From Peptoniphilus faecalis (lineage in GTDB: Bacteria > Bacillota > Clostridia > Tissierellales > Peptoniphilaceae), in contig NZ_JABDSR010000003.1 in the NCBI RefSeq assembly GCF_012976305.1, forward strand, positions 112,354-176,353: 64,000 nt of DNA, given 5' to 3'. Position 1 is the stretch's first letter; every line of letters starts with the position of its first letter. Below, piece after piece: positions 8,205 through 16,040 of the stretch. A program made the translations under genes and the position numbers. The notes under the pieces were generated by a model. The model saw only the letters and a program-made list of their open reading frames with translations, had not been told where the DNA came from and made no database searches.

Positions 8205-8716
8205 AAGAAAACAAAAAAATATTTTTTTAAAGTATAAGTTAAGCATAACGCTTAACAATATCTTTTAAAGATTGTTAAGAAAATTAGTTAAAAACGGATT
8301 ACCTTGTTAAGTTGCCGTACAGTTTTTAAAAGATATTAAGAGCAATACAATTTGACTTATACAAATAAAAAATATTTAATTGAATTCATTGGTGGTAAAA
8401 CAGCGACTTGAAGTATCCACCTTGAACCTTGACAATTAAAAAAATTTAACCTCACTTAATTATTAATGAACCAGAACTTGAACTAATTAATAATTAAGGG
8501 TAGAAAACTATAATCTTATATTTTTGGCTTGGATTAGCCTCACATGGGAATGTGATAGCATAGAGGATATAAGAAAAGGTAGGTTAGCTTGAACAATAGC
8601 ACGTTCAAGTAATGGATGGCGTGAAAGTCGTTATAATCTCGGCAGTAATTGATACCCGCAGCTGAACTGAGACTTCCATTTTAACACTCAAAAAAAAATC
8701 AAATTAATTTGATTTT
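8205..8716 (+). ncRNA. Large highly structured RNA, candidate ROOL/GOLLD-like
   Basis: About 510 nt with no ORF, between a consensus promoter and a palindromic terminator-like hairpin (8695-8716). Pairings I can see: 8232-8239 with 8355-8362 (8 bp); 8257-8269 with 8325-8337 (13 bp); hairpin 8238-8256; GGTGG/CCACC near 8390 and 8420; 8455-8467 with 8486-8498 (13 bp); 8515-8521 with 8567-8573. Further: CCTC/GAGG 8538-8541 with 8563-8566; CACAT/ATGTG 8541-8554; 8588-8594 with 8603-8609; 8611-8616 with 8675-8680, enclosing CAG/CTG and CTC/GAG. Size, ornate multi-branch fold and location in a phage early region resemble ROOL RNA (Rumen-Originating, Ornate, Large); the class name is an inference without a covariance search. 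Confidence 0.6.
8238..8256. repeat. Palindrome GTTAAGC-N5-GCTTAAC, copy 1
   Basis: Seven-bp arms with a five-base spacer inside the structured RNA. The same arms recur at 9257-9281, on the other side of the HTH gene at 8847, so it may be an operator as well as an RNA hairpin. Confidence 0.45.
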
Positions 8717-8819
8717 ATATTAATACTTGATATTAATATAATGAGTATTGATATAAGGTTAAAAAATTAAAAAAAGAGGTGGCGTATTATAAAAAAATAA
8801 ATACATTCATATTTTATGG

Positions 8820-8825
8820 TATAAT
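8820..8825 (+). promoter_or_regulatory. -10 box of the HTH gene
   Basis: TATAAT 22 nt ahead of the start codon at 8847; no clear -35 hexamer, so it may need an activator. Confidence 0.4.
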
Positions 8826-8846
8826 CAACTATAAGAGGTTGATTAT

Positions 8847-9233
8847 ATGATAAATAATAAAAAGGTTTATAAGGTTGTAGACTATCTTACACCTGCTGAA
8901 GTCTGCAAGGCTATCGGCATAAGTGAGAAGTCCACGCCTTTGATTACCCGTTGGATAAACAACGGGAAAATTAGGGGGCATAAAAGATTTGGAAGAAACA
9001 AAGCTATACCCGTAAATTGGGTAAAATCAGAGTGCCAATCTAGAGGCATAGATTGGCAAGGTGTAGAGTTAGAAGATAATGAAATAGGTGTAAGTCTTGA
9101 TGGCTATATAGATCTAAAAGCATACGCCAGCAATAGCAATAAAACATACGACCAATTGTATAAAGATATAGTAAATGGTAAAATAAAAAACTATATTCGA
9201 TTCGGGAACGCTTTTGGGCTACCTAAAGAATAA
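8847..9233 (+). CDS. Excisionase/MerR-like HTH DNA-binding protein (128 aa)
   Basis: The N-terminal part (about residues 13-62) is a winged-HTH of the Xis/MerR type: LTPAEVCKAIGISE, then ITRWINNGKIRGHKRFG, then a basic tail. A second weaker copy occupies residues 87-128 (YIDLKAYASNS, IVNGKIKNYIRFG), so the protein may be a tandem HTH. It stands alone between its own -10 box and its own terminator. Candidate roles are excisionase, early repressor or control of the neighbouring RNA and operon; palindromes at 8238 and 9257 are possible targets. All roles are inferred. Confidence 0.7.
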   Translation: MINNKKVYKVVDYLTPAEVCKAIGISEKSTPLITRWINNGKIRGHKRFGRNKAIPVNWVKSECQSRGIDWQGVELEDNEIGVSLDGYIDLKAYASNSNKTYDQLYKDIVNGKIKNYIRFGNAFGLPKE

Positions 9234-9250
9234 AAGGTAGTCTTTTTTTT
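9217..9250 (+). terminator. Terminator overlapping the end of the HTH gene
   Basis: GGCTACCT (9217-9224) pairs with AGGTAGTC (9235-9242), followed by eight T; the stop codon lies in the loop. Confidence 0.8.
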
Positions 9251-9256
9251 ACTCTC

Positions 9257-9281
9257 ATAGTTAAGCTAAACGCTTAACTAT
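9257..9281. repeat. Palindrome ATAGTTAAGC-N5-GCTTAACTAT, copy 2
   Basis: Ten-bp arms, five-base spacer; the inner seven bp and the spacing equal the palindrome at 8238-8256. It lies 29 nt ahead of the 9310 gene, where an operator would be expected. Confidence 0.5.
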
Positions 9282-9309
9282 ACATAACAAAATCAGGAGG
9301 TATAAATAT

Positions 9310-9738
9310 ATGTATAACAATATCATAGGCACAAATTATGACGCCAATTTAAAAATAAAAGATATAGCGAAAAAAGTTAAAAGCTATATCAAAGATACTT
9401 ATGGAGTTAAAAATTCTGTACGAAGTGAATATGATACAATCTTTATCATGTTAAAGTTAGATAATAGTTTTAAAGCGACATCAAGAGAGGAGTTACCTAA
9501 TAACAAGCGTTCTTTTATAGTAGAACATATCTCTAGAAAACTTGATGACGTCAATATAACTGTTGATATATTTAACAGTTATTTAAAAGACCATGTATAT
9601 ATCAACAAAAAAGGTCAAGATATGATCGAAGATATAGAAACATACATGAATAGCTTTAATTATGATAAATCAGATGTTATGACGGACTATTTTGACTATA
9701 AATTTTGTGGTTCTGTTGATTATGAGTGGATAGAATAA
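9310..9738 (+). CDS. Hypothetical phage protein, possibly LPD29-like (142 aa)
   Basis: Not securely recognised. The start (KIKDIAKKVKSYIKDTYG then SVRSEYDTIFIML) resembles the small LPD29-type domain seen in mobile elements, with an acidic, aromatic C-terminus (DYFDYKFCGSVDYEWIE). Good ribosome site AGGAGG. Acidic composition could also suit a DNA-mimic anti-restriction protein; no evidence beyond composition. Confidence 0.55.
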   Translation: MYNNIIGTNYDANLKIKDIAKKVKSYIKDTYGVKNSVRSEYDTIFIMLKLDNSFKATSREELPNNKRSFIVEHISRKLDDVNITVDIFNSYLKDHVYINKKGQDMIEDIETYMNSFNYDKSDVMTDYFDYKFCGSVDYEWIE

Positions 9739-9797
9739 AATATCCACTTGTAATTATAACGCTTGTTTAAATTAAAATAAGGGGGTATAATTAAAAT

Positions 9798-10034
9798 ATG
9801 TATAGTATCGAAATTAGTAAACAAGCAATAAAAAATCTAAAAAAATTAGATAATAGGTATAAAAATACAATACTTGAAGCTATTAGGAGTTTACCTAATG
9901 GCGATGTTAAAAAACTTCAAGGACTACCTCAATATAGATTGAGAGTAGGTGTATATAGAATAATATACACAAAAGAAAAAGATAGTATTAAAATTATAAA
10001 TATATTACCACGAGGAGAGGCTTATAAAAAATAG
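9798..10034 (+). CDS. RelE/ParE-family toxin (78 aa)
   Basis: Complete RelE/ParE fold signature: YSIEISKQAIKNLKKLD, a central helix, then KKLQGLPQYRLRVGVYRIIY and a terminal strand. RelE-type proteins cleave mRNA on the ribosome; ParE-type poison gyrase. The conserved RLRVGVYRIIY strand fits RelE better. Toxin precedes the candidate antitoxin by 9 nt. Length normal. Probably element stabilisation. Confidence 0.85.
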   Translation: MYSIEISKQAIKNLKKLDNRYKNTILEAIRSLPNGDVKKLQGLPQYRLRVGVYRIIYTKEKDSIKIINILPRGEAYKK

Positions 10035-10043
10035 GAGGCAAAT

Positions 10044-10244
10044 ATGGACACTTTTACAAAAGATATGGCAGAATTAACAGTAGAAGAACAAAAGCTTGTG
10101 CTAACATTTTTACAAGATATGAGAATAAGTTATGATCCAGAGTGGATCACAGTAACAAATGAAGAAGCGAAAGAATTACAACAAATAGAAGAACAAGGGG
10201 AGTTTATTAGTCTTGATGAAGCAATAAAGGAGTTGGGATTGTGA
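10044..10244 (+). CDS. Probable antitoxin for RelE-like toxin (66 aa)
   Basis: Small acidic protein directly behind the toxin with an AGGAGG site. N-terminal helix (LTVEEQKLVLTFLQDM) and C-terminal ISLDEAIKELGL, the tail found on many antitoxins that wrap RelE/ParE toxins. No clear DNA-binding domain. Assigned mainly by position and composition. Confidence 0.65.
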   Translation: MDTFTKDMAELTVEEQKLVLTFLQDMRISYDPEWITVTNEEAKELQQIEEQGEFISLDEAIKELGL

Positions 10245-10372
10245 ATAAAACTATAGTAAAAGCTTATGATATTTTTAAAATACTACCAGATGAAGCACAA
10301 AAAAGAGTTTTAGATTATATAAAGGCTCTGAAATTGACATCACAACAAAAAAACAAAGATAAAATAAAATAA
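10241..10372 (+). CDS. Small antitoxin-like protein (43 aa)
   Basis: GTG start overlaps the previous stop (GTGA). The peptide contains FKILPDEAQKRVLDYIKALK, resembling the LPEELQxEVLDFIEFLK helix of DUF2281-type antitoxins. Third member of the toxin-antitoxin operon, ended by the terminator at 10386. Could be a duplicated or split antitoxin. Confidence 0.55.
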   Translation: MNKTIVKAYDIFKILPDEAQKRVLDYIKALKLTSQQKNKDKIK

Positions 10373-10385
10373 AATAAACAGACTT

Positions 10386-10420
10386 AAAGAAGTTATCAAA
10401 AAAAGATAACTTCTTTTTTT
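10386..10420 (+). terminator. Terminator of toxin-antitoxin operon
   Basis: AAAGAAGTTATC-AAAAAAA-GATAACTTCTTT with a T-run: 12-bp stem. Confidence 0.9.
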
Positions 10421-10462
10421 ATATTCAAAAAAGCGTGAAATGTTTAAAAAGGAGAAAATAAA

Positions 10463-11263
10463 ATGAAAAAAATAGAAGATAAACAAATTGTACAAGTCTT
10501 AAAAGAGTCAATTAAACCTTTTAAACAATACAACAACAAAATAAATTATAGAAGAATTTCAAGATTTTGCCAAGATAACACGATAATAAGAATTGTAAAA
10601 GCCAACATTGATGTATTTAACAACTATGGAATTAAGATAGGTACAGATGGGACTATTTCTCGAGGAAGAAGCTATGCAAATTTAATTGAAAAATTAAACA
10701 AGCTATTTGATGAAAATGTAGAGATAGCAAAAACTGTATATTACAGTAACATTGATCATTATTACGAGTATTGTCGCTATTCACTACCATATGATGATAA
10801 TTCAAATGTTGCATTATCCAGTGAGGAGCTAACAGATATTGTTATCATTGAAATGTTAAAATTAGACAGCATTCAAATCATAGATGTATTTGACTATGTT
10901 TATAACAAATTAAACGAACTAGAGAAAACAGGAACAGGAGAAGAAAAAGGGTTAAGAGTGCAGTTTTTAAATGATATTCTTCAAGACAATTGCCAAAGTT
11001 ATTATTTAGGAAAATATTTGGAGAAAGTGGACAAAATGTTCAAAAGTTTAACTATGGACTATAAATATATTGGATATTTTAGTTATAGAATAGTTGGGAA
11101 TATGATAACTTCGCAGTTTATTCCAGCCTGCCTTATCAATGGCAATAAAGATGATGAGAGGGCAATATGGCTCAAAGCGTCATTAGATGAATTTGAAGAA
11201 AAGATAATAAATAATAGTTCAAATAAAATTTTGAGAGATTATTTCAAATATCAAATTAAATAA
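10463..11263 (+). CDS. Hypothetical protein (266 aa)
   Basis: Not recognised. Soluble, helix-rich, with a basic N-terminus (NYRRISRFCQDNTIIRIVK) and an acidic middle. Good ribosome site (AAAGGAG) and solitary position between terminators, followed by a 69-codon gene. No motif supports a function. Confidence 0.7.
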   Translation: MKKIEDKQIVQVLKESIKPFKQYNNKINYRRISRFCQDNTIIRIVKANIDVFNNYGIKIGTDGTISRGRSYANLIEKLNKLFDENVEIAKTVYYSNIDHYYEYCRYSLPYDDNSNVALSSEELTDIVIIEMLKLDSIQIIDVFDYVYNKLNELEKTGTGEEKGLRVQFLNDILQDNCQSYYLGKYLEKVDKMFKSLTMDYKYIGYFSYRIVGNMITSQFIPACLINGNKDDERAIWLKASLDEFEEKIINNSSNKILRDYFKYQIK

Positions 11264-11308
11264 TTGCTATAAAAGGAGAATAAATCACGAGAAGATGGAG
11301 GGATATAA

Positions 11309-11518
11309 ATGAGATTTCAAAAAGATGATTTTTTAGAATATTATAAAGAGAATTTTAGCGTAGATAATTTTTATATCCAGCTAATAGCTTCAGTAATTGA
11401 TTATGGTGAAGAACACCATAACACCACTAAAAAACAAATTGTATATTTTATTTATGATATTTTATCCAATGTAGAGGGTACTCTAGATATCAAAGAAGTC
11501 GAACAATTTTATTATTAA
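11309..11518 (+). CDS. Hypothetical protein (69 aa)
   Basis: Not recognised. Predicted all-helical, acidic, ends in QFYY. Starts 45 nt after the 266-aa gene behind GAGGG and is followed by a terminator, so the two may form an operon. Confidence 0.6.
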   Translation: MRFQKDDFLEYYKENFSVDNFYIQLIASVIDYGEEHHNTTKKQIVYFIYDILSNVEGTLDIKEVEQFYY

Positions 11519-11537
11519 ATTTTTTAACTTTTGCCAA

Positions 11538-11568
11538 AGGATTCTGCAAGTTTGACAGAATTCTTTTT
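11538..11568 (+). terminator. Rho-independent terminator
   Basis: GGATTCTG-CAAGTTTGA-CAGAATTC followed by TTTTT. Confidence 0.75.
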
Positions 11569-11636
11569 AAATTGGCAAAAGAAAATAAAAAGCACTCATC
11601 TTATTAGGCTTTTTATCGCTAAACACTATGTTTTGT

Positions 11637-11673
11637 TTTTGCCTATTAAGATACTTATTATTTACAAGAGAGA
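11637..11673 (+). repeat. 37-nt leader repeat, copy 1
   Basis: TTTTGCCTATTAAGATACTT and the following 17 nt recur at 12327-12363 with one mismatch. Each copy lies ahead of a gene with an AAAGGAG site and a GATTATG start context, so it is probably a shared promoter or leader. Confidence 0.7.
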
Positions 11674-11705
11674 AAACAAATAAAGAACAAAAAGGAGAAA
11701 TGATT

Positions 11706-12152
11706 ATGAATATAAAAAAATATAGTCTTAGGTTAGTTAAAGAAGATGAAGAAGAATATATAAAAGATATATTTGTAAAGACTTCACAAGCAGCAGCAAA
11801 GATTTTAAATAAGTTGTTTGAACTAGATTCAAGACCAAGTGAATTGTTTGTCATGCTTGCCCTAGATGTAAAAAAGAAAATTATAGGTGCTTTTATAGTA
11901 AGTCAGGGAGTTATTGATGGAACTTTGTCAGATCCAAGGGAAGTTTTTTCAAGAGCATTGCTTATTAATGCACATACAATAATTCTTGCACATAATCACC
12001 CAAGTGGAGACGCAAATCCTTCTTATGAAGATATAAAAATGGCTAGAAGAATGAAAGAAGCAGGCGAAATTTTAAATTTAAATGTCATTGATAATTTAGT
12101 AATTTGTGATGAAAATAATTATACTAGCATTTATAAAGAGTGTGGTTTATAA
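11706..12152 (+). CDS. RadC-like JAB/MPN domain protein (148 aa)
   Basis: Contains the RadC MPN core: FVMLALDVKKKIIGAFIVSQ, then the metal-binding HNHPSGDANPSYED, then IDNLVICDENNYTSIY. The N-terminal helix-hairpin-helix of chromosomal RadC is missing, as in phage and plasmid copies. Role unknown; often near anti-restriction genes. The ATG at 11706 was chosen over the one at 11700 because it lies 8 nt from AAAGGAG. Solitary unit with its own leader (11637) and terminator (12217). Confidence 0.88.
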   Translation: MNIKKYSLRLVKEDEEEYIKDIFVKTSQAAAKILNKLFELDSRPSELFVMLALDVKKKIIGAFIVSQGVIDGTLSDPREVFSRALLINAHTIILAHNHPSGDANPSYEDIKMARRMKEAGEILNLNVIDNLVICDENNYTSIYKECGL

Positions 12153-12216
12153 ATAAAATTGGTAACAAAAAATTAATTGAGATTAATTATAATGATTTAT
12201 TAAATTGTAAAATATG

Positions 12217-12242
12217 AAAAGAGGTTAAAGCCTCTTTTTTTA
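12217..12242 (+). terminator. Terminator after radC-like gene
   Basis: AAAAGAGG-TTAAAG-CCTCTTTT with T-run. Confidence 0.8.
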
Positions 12243-12326
12243 AATATGCAGAATATAAAAGATAAATACATTTTTACATTTGAGTTATATAAACTATATA
12301 CCACGAGAGCGAACTTAATATATTAG

Positions 12327-12363
12327 TTTTGCTTATTAAGATACTTATTATTTACAAGAGAGA
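12327..12363 (+). repeat. 37-nt leader repeat, copy 2
   Basis: Second copy of the leader at 11637-11673 (36 of 37 identical), 29 nt ahead of the start at 12392. Confidence 0.7.
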
Positions 12364-12391
12364 TTATAAAAAAATAAAAGGAGAATTGATT

Positions 12392-12916
12392 ATGATAAAT
12401 TTAAAAGAAAAATATATAAAGCAATTGGACAGAGCCTTATTATTGGTAAGAAACAGGACATCAGAAATAACAACATATGAGATAAATGTCGAATTGTGGG
12501 ATATAATGTTAAAATGCAACATTGGGTTTGAACAAACCTGCGAAGAAGAAATGAAAAGCATGTTAGACACAATTTTAGACGATATTCAAACGTATGAAGG
12601 CATAGTTTGGGACTATGCTACGCAAAAGTATTTTGAGTATAATTTTTATAACGGAACGAGAACATATTCAACAGAAGCATCAAAACAAAATTTATGCCTC
12701 TGGCAATATGAAGATAGTAATTTGTATTGTAATGTATTAAAGTACCTTGAAGATGCTATATCAATATCTTATAATGTCGAACAAAAAGAACTCTTTTATG
12801 TACGAGAGGGGGTTCAAATATTATTAATGGACATACTAGACACTTTAAATATCGATAGCGGCAATATAATTTCTCCTACAACTGTAAAAGTAATATTAGA
12901 CTTTTTGAAAGATTAG
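12392..12916 (+). CDS. Hypothetical protein (174 aa)
   Basis: Not recognised. ATG at 12392 sits behind AAAAGGAG; the longer frame from 12329 has no ribosome site. Helix-rich and acidic; residues CEEEMKSMLDTILDDIQTYE suggest a coiled or helical bundle region. It shares its leader with the RadC-like gene, so the two are probably co-expressed. Confidence 0.65.
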   Translation: MINLKEKYIKQLDRALLLVRNRTSEITTYEINVELWDIMLKCNIGFEQTCEEEMKSMLDTILDDIQTYEGIVWDYATQKYFEYNFYNGTRTYSTEASKQNLCLWQYEDSNLYCNVLKYLEDAISISYNVEQKELFYVREGVQILLMDILDTLNIDSGNIISPTTVKVILDFLKD

Positions 12917-12961
12917 TGAAAATGATATAAAATAAAATTAAGTAATTAAAGGGGGTGTAAA

Positions 12962-13615
12962 ATGCAAGATAGATATAATATGACACAAAAAGAAAATCTA
13001 TATCTTGCAAAAAGAAATATTGTAGATTCTATCTGGAGAAGTGCTAACCTAGAGGGTATTAATATCACTTTTCCAGATACTTATGATATAGTTAATAAGC
13101 TAAAAGTTAAAAATGCAGATATTTCAGAAATTAACACAATACTGAACTTAAAACATGGTTGGCAGGAAGTATTTGCAAGTTATGATGAAGATTTAACGCT
13201 TGACTATATTTGCAACATTCATAAAGAGGTTGCAAAAGATGAAGCTTTAGAGTGGGGCAAGTTAAGAACTGGAAAGGTAGGTATAAGCGGAACAAATTAT
13301 ATTCCACCAATACCAGACGAAAAGGAAATAACAAAGAAATTGAAAGAGTTAAAAAAGATAGAGCCTAATACATTGAGATCAATAAAAATCATGCTTTATC
13401 TTATGAAAGCTCAATTATTTTGGGATGGCAATAAAAGAACAGCAATGTTAATAGCAAATAAGGAGATGATTCAAAAAGGCAATGGAATAATATCTATATC
13501 AGTAGATAAAATTAATGAATTTAATACACTCTTAAATAGATATTATTCATATGATGAAGAAGAAAATTTAATCAATTTTATTTACAATTATGCAATAAGT
13601 GGAATTGATAAATAA
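12962..13615 (+). CDS. Fic-domain protein with Gln at catalytic His position (217 aa)
   Basis: Fic proteins move AMP or other groups from nucleotides to target hydroxyls. The Fic loop here reads AQLFWDGNKRTAMLIANK, where the usual HPFxxGN(G/K)R begins with His; this copy has Gln. The rest of the loop (Asp, Gly-Asn-Lys-Arg) is intact. An N-terminal SANLEG at about residues 21-26 matches the (S/T)xxxE(G/N) inhibitory helix of class II Fic proteins. Behind GGGGGTG. It may be inactive, bind nucleotide only, or use a different chemistry. Probably a toxin-derived or host-modulating protein. Confidence 0.85.
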   Translation: MQDRYNMTQKENLYLAKRNIVDSIWRSANLEGINITFPDTYDIVNKLKVKNADISEINTILNLKHGWQEVFASYDEDLTLDYICNIHKEVAKDEALEWGKLRTGKVGISGTNYIPPIPDEKEITKKLKELKKIEPNTLRSIKIMLYLMKAQLFWDGNKRTAMLIANKEMIQKGNGIISISVDKINEFNTLLNRYYSYDEEENLINFIYNYAISGIDK

Positions 13616-13636
13616 TAAAAAATATAAGTTGTAAAG

Positions 13637-13663
13637 GTCATTGCAAAAGCAATGGCTTTTTTT
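13637..13663 (+). terminator. Terminator after fic gene
   Basis: GTCATTGC-AAAA-GCAATGGC followed by seven T. Confidence 0.8.
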
Positions 13664-13694
13664 AATGCAAAAAAACATATTAAGGAGATGTTAA

Positions 13695-13988
13695 ATGAAA
13701 AATCATAATATTACATTAGAAAAATTAGTGCGAGAATATGAAAGGCGAGGAAGTGATTATTTTAAAAAAGATACATTAAAGTTTTATGGTGAGAAATTAA
13801 AGGAGATGAAGATAAAAGATGAAATAAGAGAAATAAGGGACAGAAAAGGAAATTTACACAAATGTATTGTATTACAAAAAATCAGTACGGGAATGTTTGG
13901 CGATAAATACCTTGATTATGATTATTTTGATATGGATACATTGGATAGAATGAGTGATTTAATACCAGAGGCAGAATACATTGTTTAA
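13695..13988 (+). CDS. Hypothetical protein (97 aa)
   Basis: Not recognised; basic, helical N-terminal half (LEKLVREYERRGSDYFKKD) and an acidic C-terminus. AAGGAG ribosome site. First of a run of small genes leading to the sliding clamp. Confidence 0.6.
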   Translation: MKNHNITLEKLVREYERRGSDYFKKDTLKFYGEKLKEMKIKDEIREIRDRKGNLHKCIVLQKISTGMFGDKYLDYDYFDMDTLDRMSDLIPEAEYIV

Positions 13989-14007
13989 AAAATGAAAGGA
14001 GTAAAAA

Positions 14008-14484
14008 ATGGAATATAAGAATTTTAAAAAAGAAATTAACAAAATGGGATTGGAATCAACAATAGATGAAAATTGTGTTTGTATTTTTAATGATAGGCTT
14101 GTTTGTTCAATTAGTGAAAAAATAGTAGGAGTGTTAAGCACAGAATATGAAAACTTTTATAGTTTACCCGTATCAATACGTAAACAGTTAATTGATACAG
14201 CCTATGTATACGCAATAACAGATCTTAATTTAAGACATATTAAAAGATTTTGTTTATAACACAAATATTTAACTAATAATGCAGGATACGCTTTTTTAAA
14301 TGTTAGTGAAGATTATAAAAAATGCTCATTAGGATCAAACAGAGAATACAAAAATAAAAGAAACAAGGTGTTTTTTACTGGCAATGAAATAGACATTTTG
14401 AAATTTACGCTTAATACAACTTTAAATGATTTTACGATTATCGAACAAAAAGAAACAACAAGAGGAACAAAAACAATTAATTAA
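14008..14484 (+). pseudogene. Phage protein interrupted by an in-frame stop at 14257-14259
   Basis: An 83-aa ORF (14008-14259) ends at TAA, but the same frame stays open for another 74 codons to 14484, with sensible sequence (YLTNNAGYAFLNVSEDYKK, then FFTGNEIDILKF). The joined reading resembles phage proteins of about 140-160 aa with an LPVSIRKQLIDTAYVYA helix and a later beta segment. I read it as one gene broken by a point stop; the 83-aa part may still be made. Alternatively the downstream part is coincidental. Confidence 0.55.
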
Positions 14485-14496
14485 TTGGAGTTTAAA

Positions 14497-14667
14497 GTGC
14501 AGATAACAAGTTGTTGCAAAAAATGTCAATATAGACAAGTAGGCTGTCATAGCGAATGTGATAGCTATAAAGCTTATAAAGAACAAATAGAAGCTATCAA
14601 CAAAAAAAGAGAAGATTATAACTTTAAAATGAGAATAGAACATAAAACATATAGGAAATATATATGA
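14497..14667 (+). CDS. Small cysteine-rich phage protein (56 aa)
   Basis: CCKKCQYRQVGCHSECDSYK near the N-terminus followed by a helix: the CxxCxxRxxGCHxxC pattern of a widespread Firmicutes phage mini-protein that likely binds zinc. GTG at 14497 is chosen because GGAG lies six nt upstream; a TTG at 14485 would add four residues. Function unknown. Confidence 0.7.
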   Translation: MQITSCCKKCQYRQVGCHSECDSYKAYKEQIEAINKKREDYNFKMRIEHKTYRKYI

Positions 14668-14677
14668 GGAGTTTAAA

Positions 14678-15757
14678 ATGATAATTAATAATAATGAATT
14701 AAAACAAATGATAGATGTAGCAATGTTAGACAAAAATAGTTTGGAAACTGTAATAAATGTTAATGAAAAAGAAGTTGTATTCCTATTGGGGAATGACTTA
14801 ATTTACAGAATACAAAAAACACAAAAGATAGATATCCCAGTTGGAGAGTATGCTATCGGTTCAGGTAATTTGGTAAAAATTATAAAAAGTTTACCAAATG
14901 AAATGAGTAACATTAATATAGAGAATCAACAACTGATAATTAGCGATTCAAGTGGAGATATTAACACAATTTTAACTACTGGAGTAAAAATAAATATACC
15001 TAAAATAGAGAGAACTATTGCAGAAATTGATGTAAAAGAGCTCATAGAAGCATTAAAAGAAACAGATAGCTTTAGAAGTAAAGACACAAACGCACCAATG
15101 CTTATGGGAGTATGTTTACGTTACGATCATTGTAGCAATGAATTGTCAGTTGCTGCTATGGATGGATATAGAGTATATGTGCGAAATATTGGCATAAAAT
15201 GCAATGAAAAAGAAGATTTTGAATTAATTATTGATGATAAAACAGTAAAAAGATTAAAGAAAATTAAAGCAAAGCTAAAATTATGCATCAAAAAAGGTAT
15301 ATTAAGAACTGGGGAAAAATATTTTTTAACGACAAATAATATGATATTTTTAACGCCATTTATCGATGGAGAGTATTTCAATTATGAAAATGTATTTCAC
15401 AATGCAAAAGAAAATTACAAAACAAGTTACAACAACAAAGAGATTAAGACATTCATTAAATATTTTGAAAAATGTAATAAATTATCAGAAAAGCGACCAT
15501 TGATTGAAAGTTCTATAGAAAATTATAATCATAAATTAAGTTGTCAAGCGGGACTTGCAAACATTGAAAATAATAGTAAAAGTAAAGTAGAAAATAGGTT
15601 TACCATAGGATACAACGGGAAGTATATGTTAGAAGTTTTAAAATTATTTAATTACTCTGATAAAGTAGATGTACAAATGGAAGATGAAATTCACCCGATA
15701 ATATTTACTGATAATATTAAGACAATTTTACTTTTACCAATACAAATAAAAAAATAA
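14678..15757 (+). CDS. dnaN-like: DNA polymerase III beta subunit-like sliding clamp (359 aa)
   Basis: Length and pattern fit a three-domain beta clamp. Recognisable pieces: DVKELIEALKETDSFRSK, then PMLMGVCLRYDHC, then LSVAAMDGYRVYVRNIG (the A-T/M-D-G-x-R block), with IIFTDNIKTILLLPIQIKK at the C-terminus as in DnaN (xxxLPIR). Chromosomal DnaN is much more conserved, so this is the element's own divergent clamp. It would tether the element's DnaE (35329). It stands 3 kb ahead of the SSB operon. GAGGAG ribosome site. Confidence 0.8.
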   Translation: MIINNNELKQMIDVAMLDKNSLETVINVNEKEVVFLLGNDLIYRIQKTQKIDIPVGEYAIGSGNLVKIIKSLPNEMSNINIENQQLIISDSSGDINTILTTGVKINIPKIERTIAEIDVKELIEALKETDSFRSKDTNAPMLMGVCLRYDHCSNELSVAAMDGYRVYVRNIGIKCNEKEDFELIIDDKTVKRLKKIKAKLKLCIKKGILRTGEKYFLTTNNMIFLTPFIDGEYFNYENVFHNAKENYKTSYNNKEIKTFIKYFEKCNKLSEKRPLIESSIENYNHKLSCQAGLANIENNSKSKVENRFTIGYNGKYMLEVLKLFNYSDKVDVQMEDEIHPIIFTDNIKTILLLPIQIKK

Positions 15758-15776
15758 AACAAAAATTCAAAAATAA

Positions 15777-15805
15777 TTGACAAGGGTAACGTGACAAAGT
15801 AAAAT
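15777..15805 (+). promoter_or_regulatory. Consensus sigma-A promoter
   Basis: TTGACA (15777-15782), 17-nt spacer, TAAAAT (15800-15805), ahead of the small-gene run 15843-16890. Confidence 0.75.
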
Positions 15806-15842
15806 GATGTTTGAACAGATTTTTAAAAGAAAGGAGAACGAA

Positions 15843-16031
15843 ATGAAATTGCGTGTTAGTTTTGATGTGGATATTCCTAATGAGAAACTAGAACAAGCAC
15901 TATTAGTTATGGGGTATAGGTCATTAATAGACCATGCCCGTAACTATTTAAACAAGACAGTAACGGAAGTGTTTCACAGACAAGATAAGCAAGAAATATC
16001 CAATATTAAAATGAGTATTGTAAAGTTATAA
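15843..16031 (+). CDS. Hypothetical protein (62 aa)
   Basis: Not recognised. Begins MKLRVSFDVDIPNEKLEQAL, a beta strand then helix. ATG at 15843 follows AAAGGAG. First gene after the promoter at 15777. Confidence 0.6.
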   Translation: MKLRVSFDVDIPNEKLEQALLVMGYRSLIDHARNYLNKTVTEVFHRQDKQEISNIKMSIVKL

Positions 16032-16040
16032 GGGCGTAAG

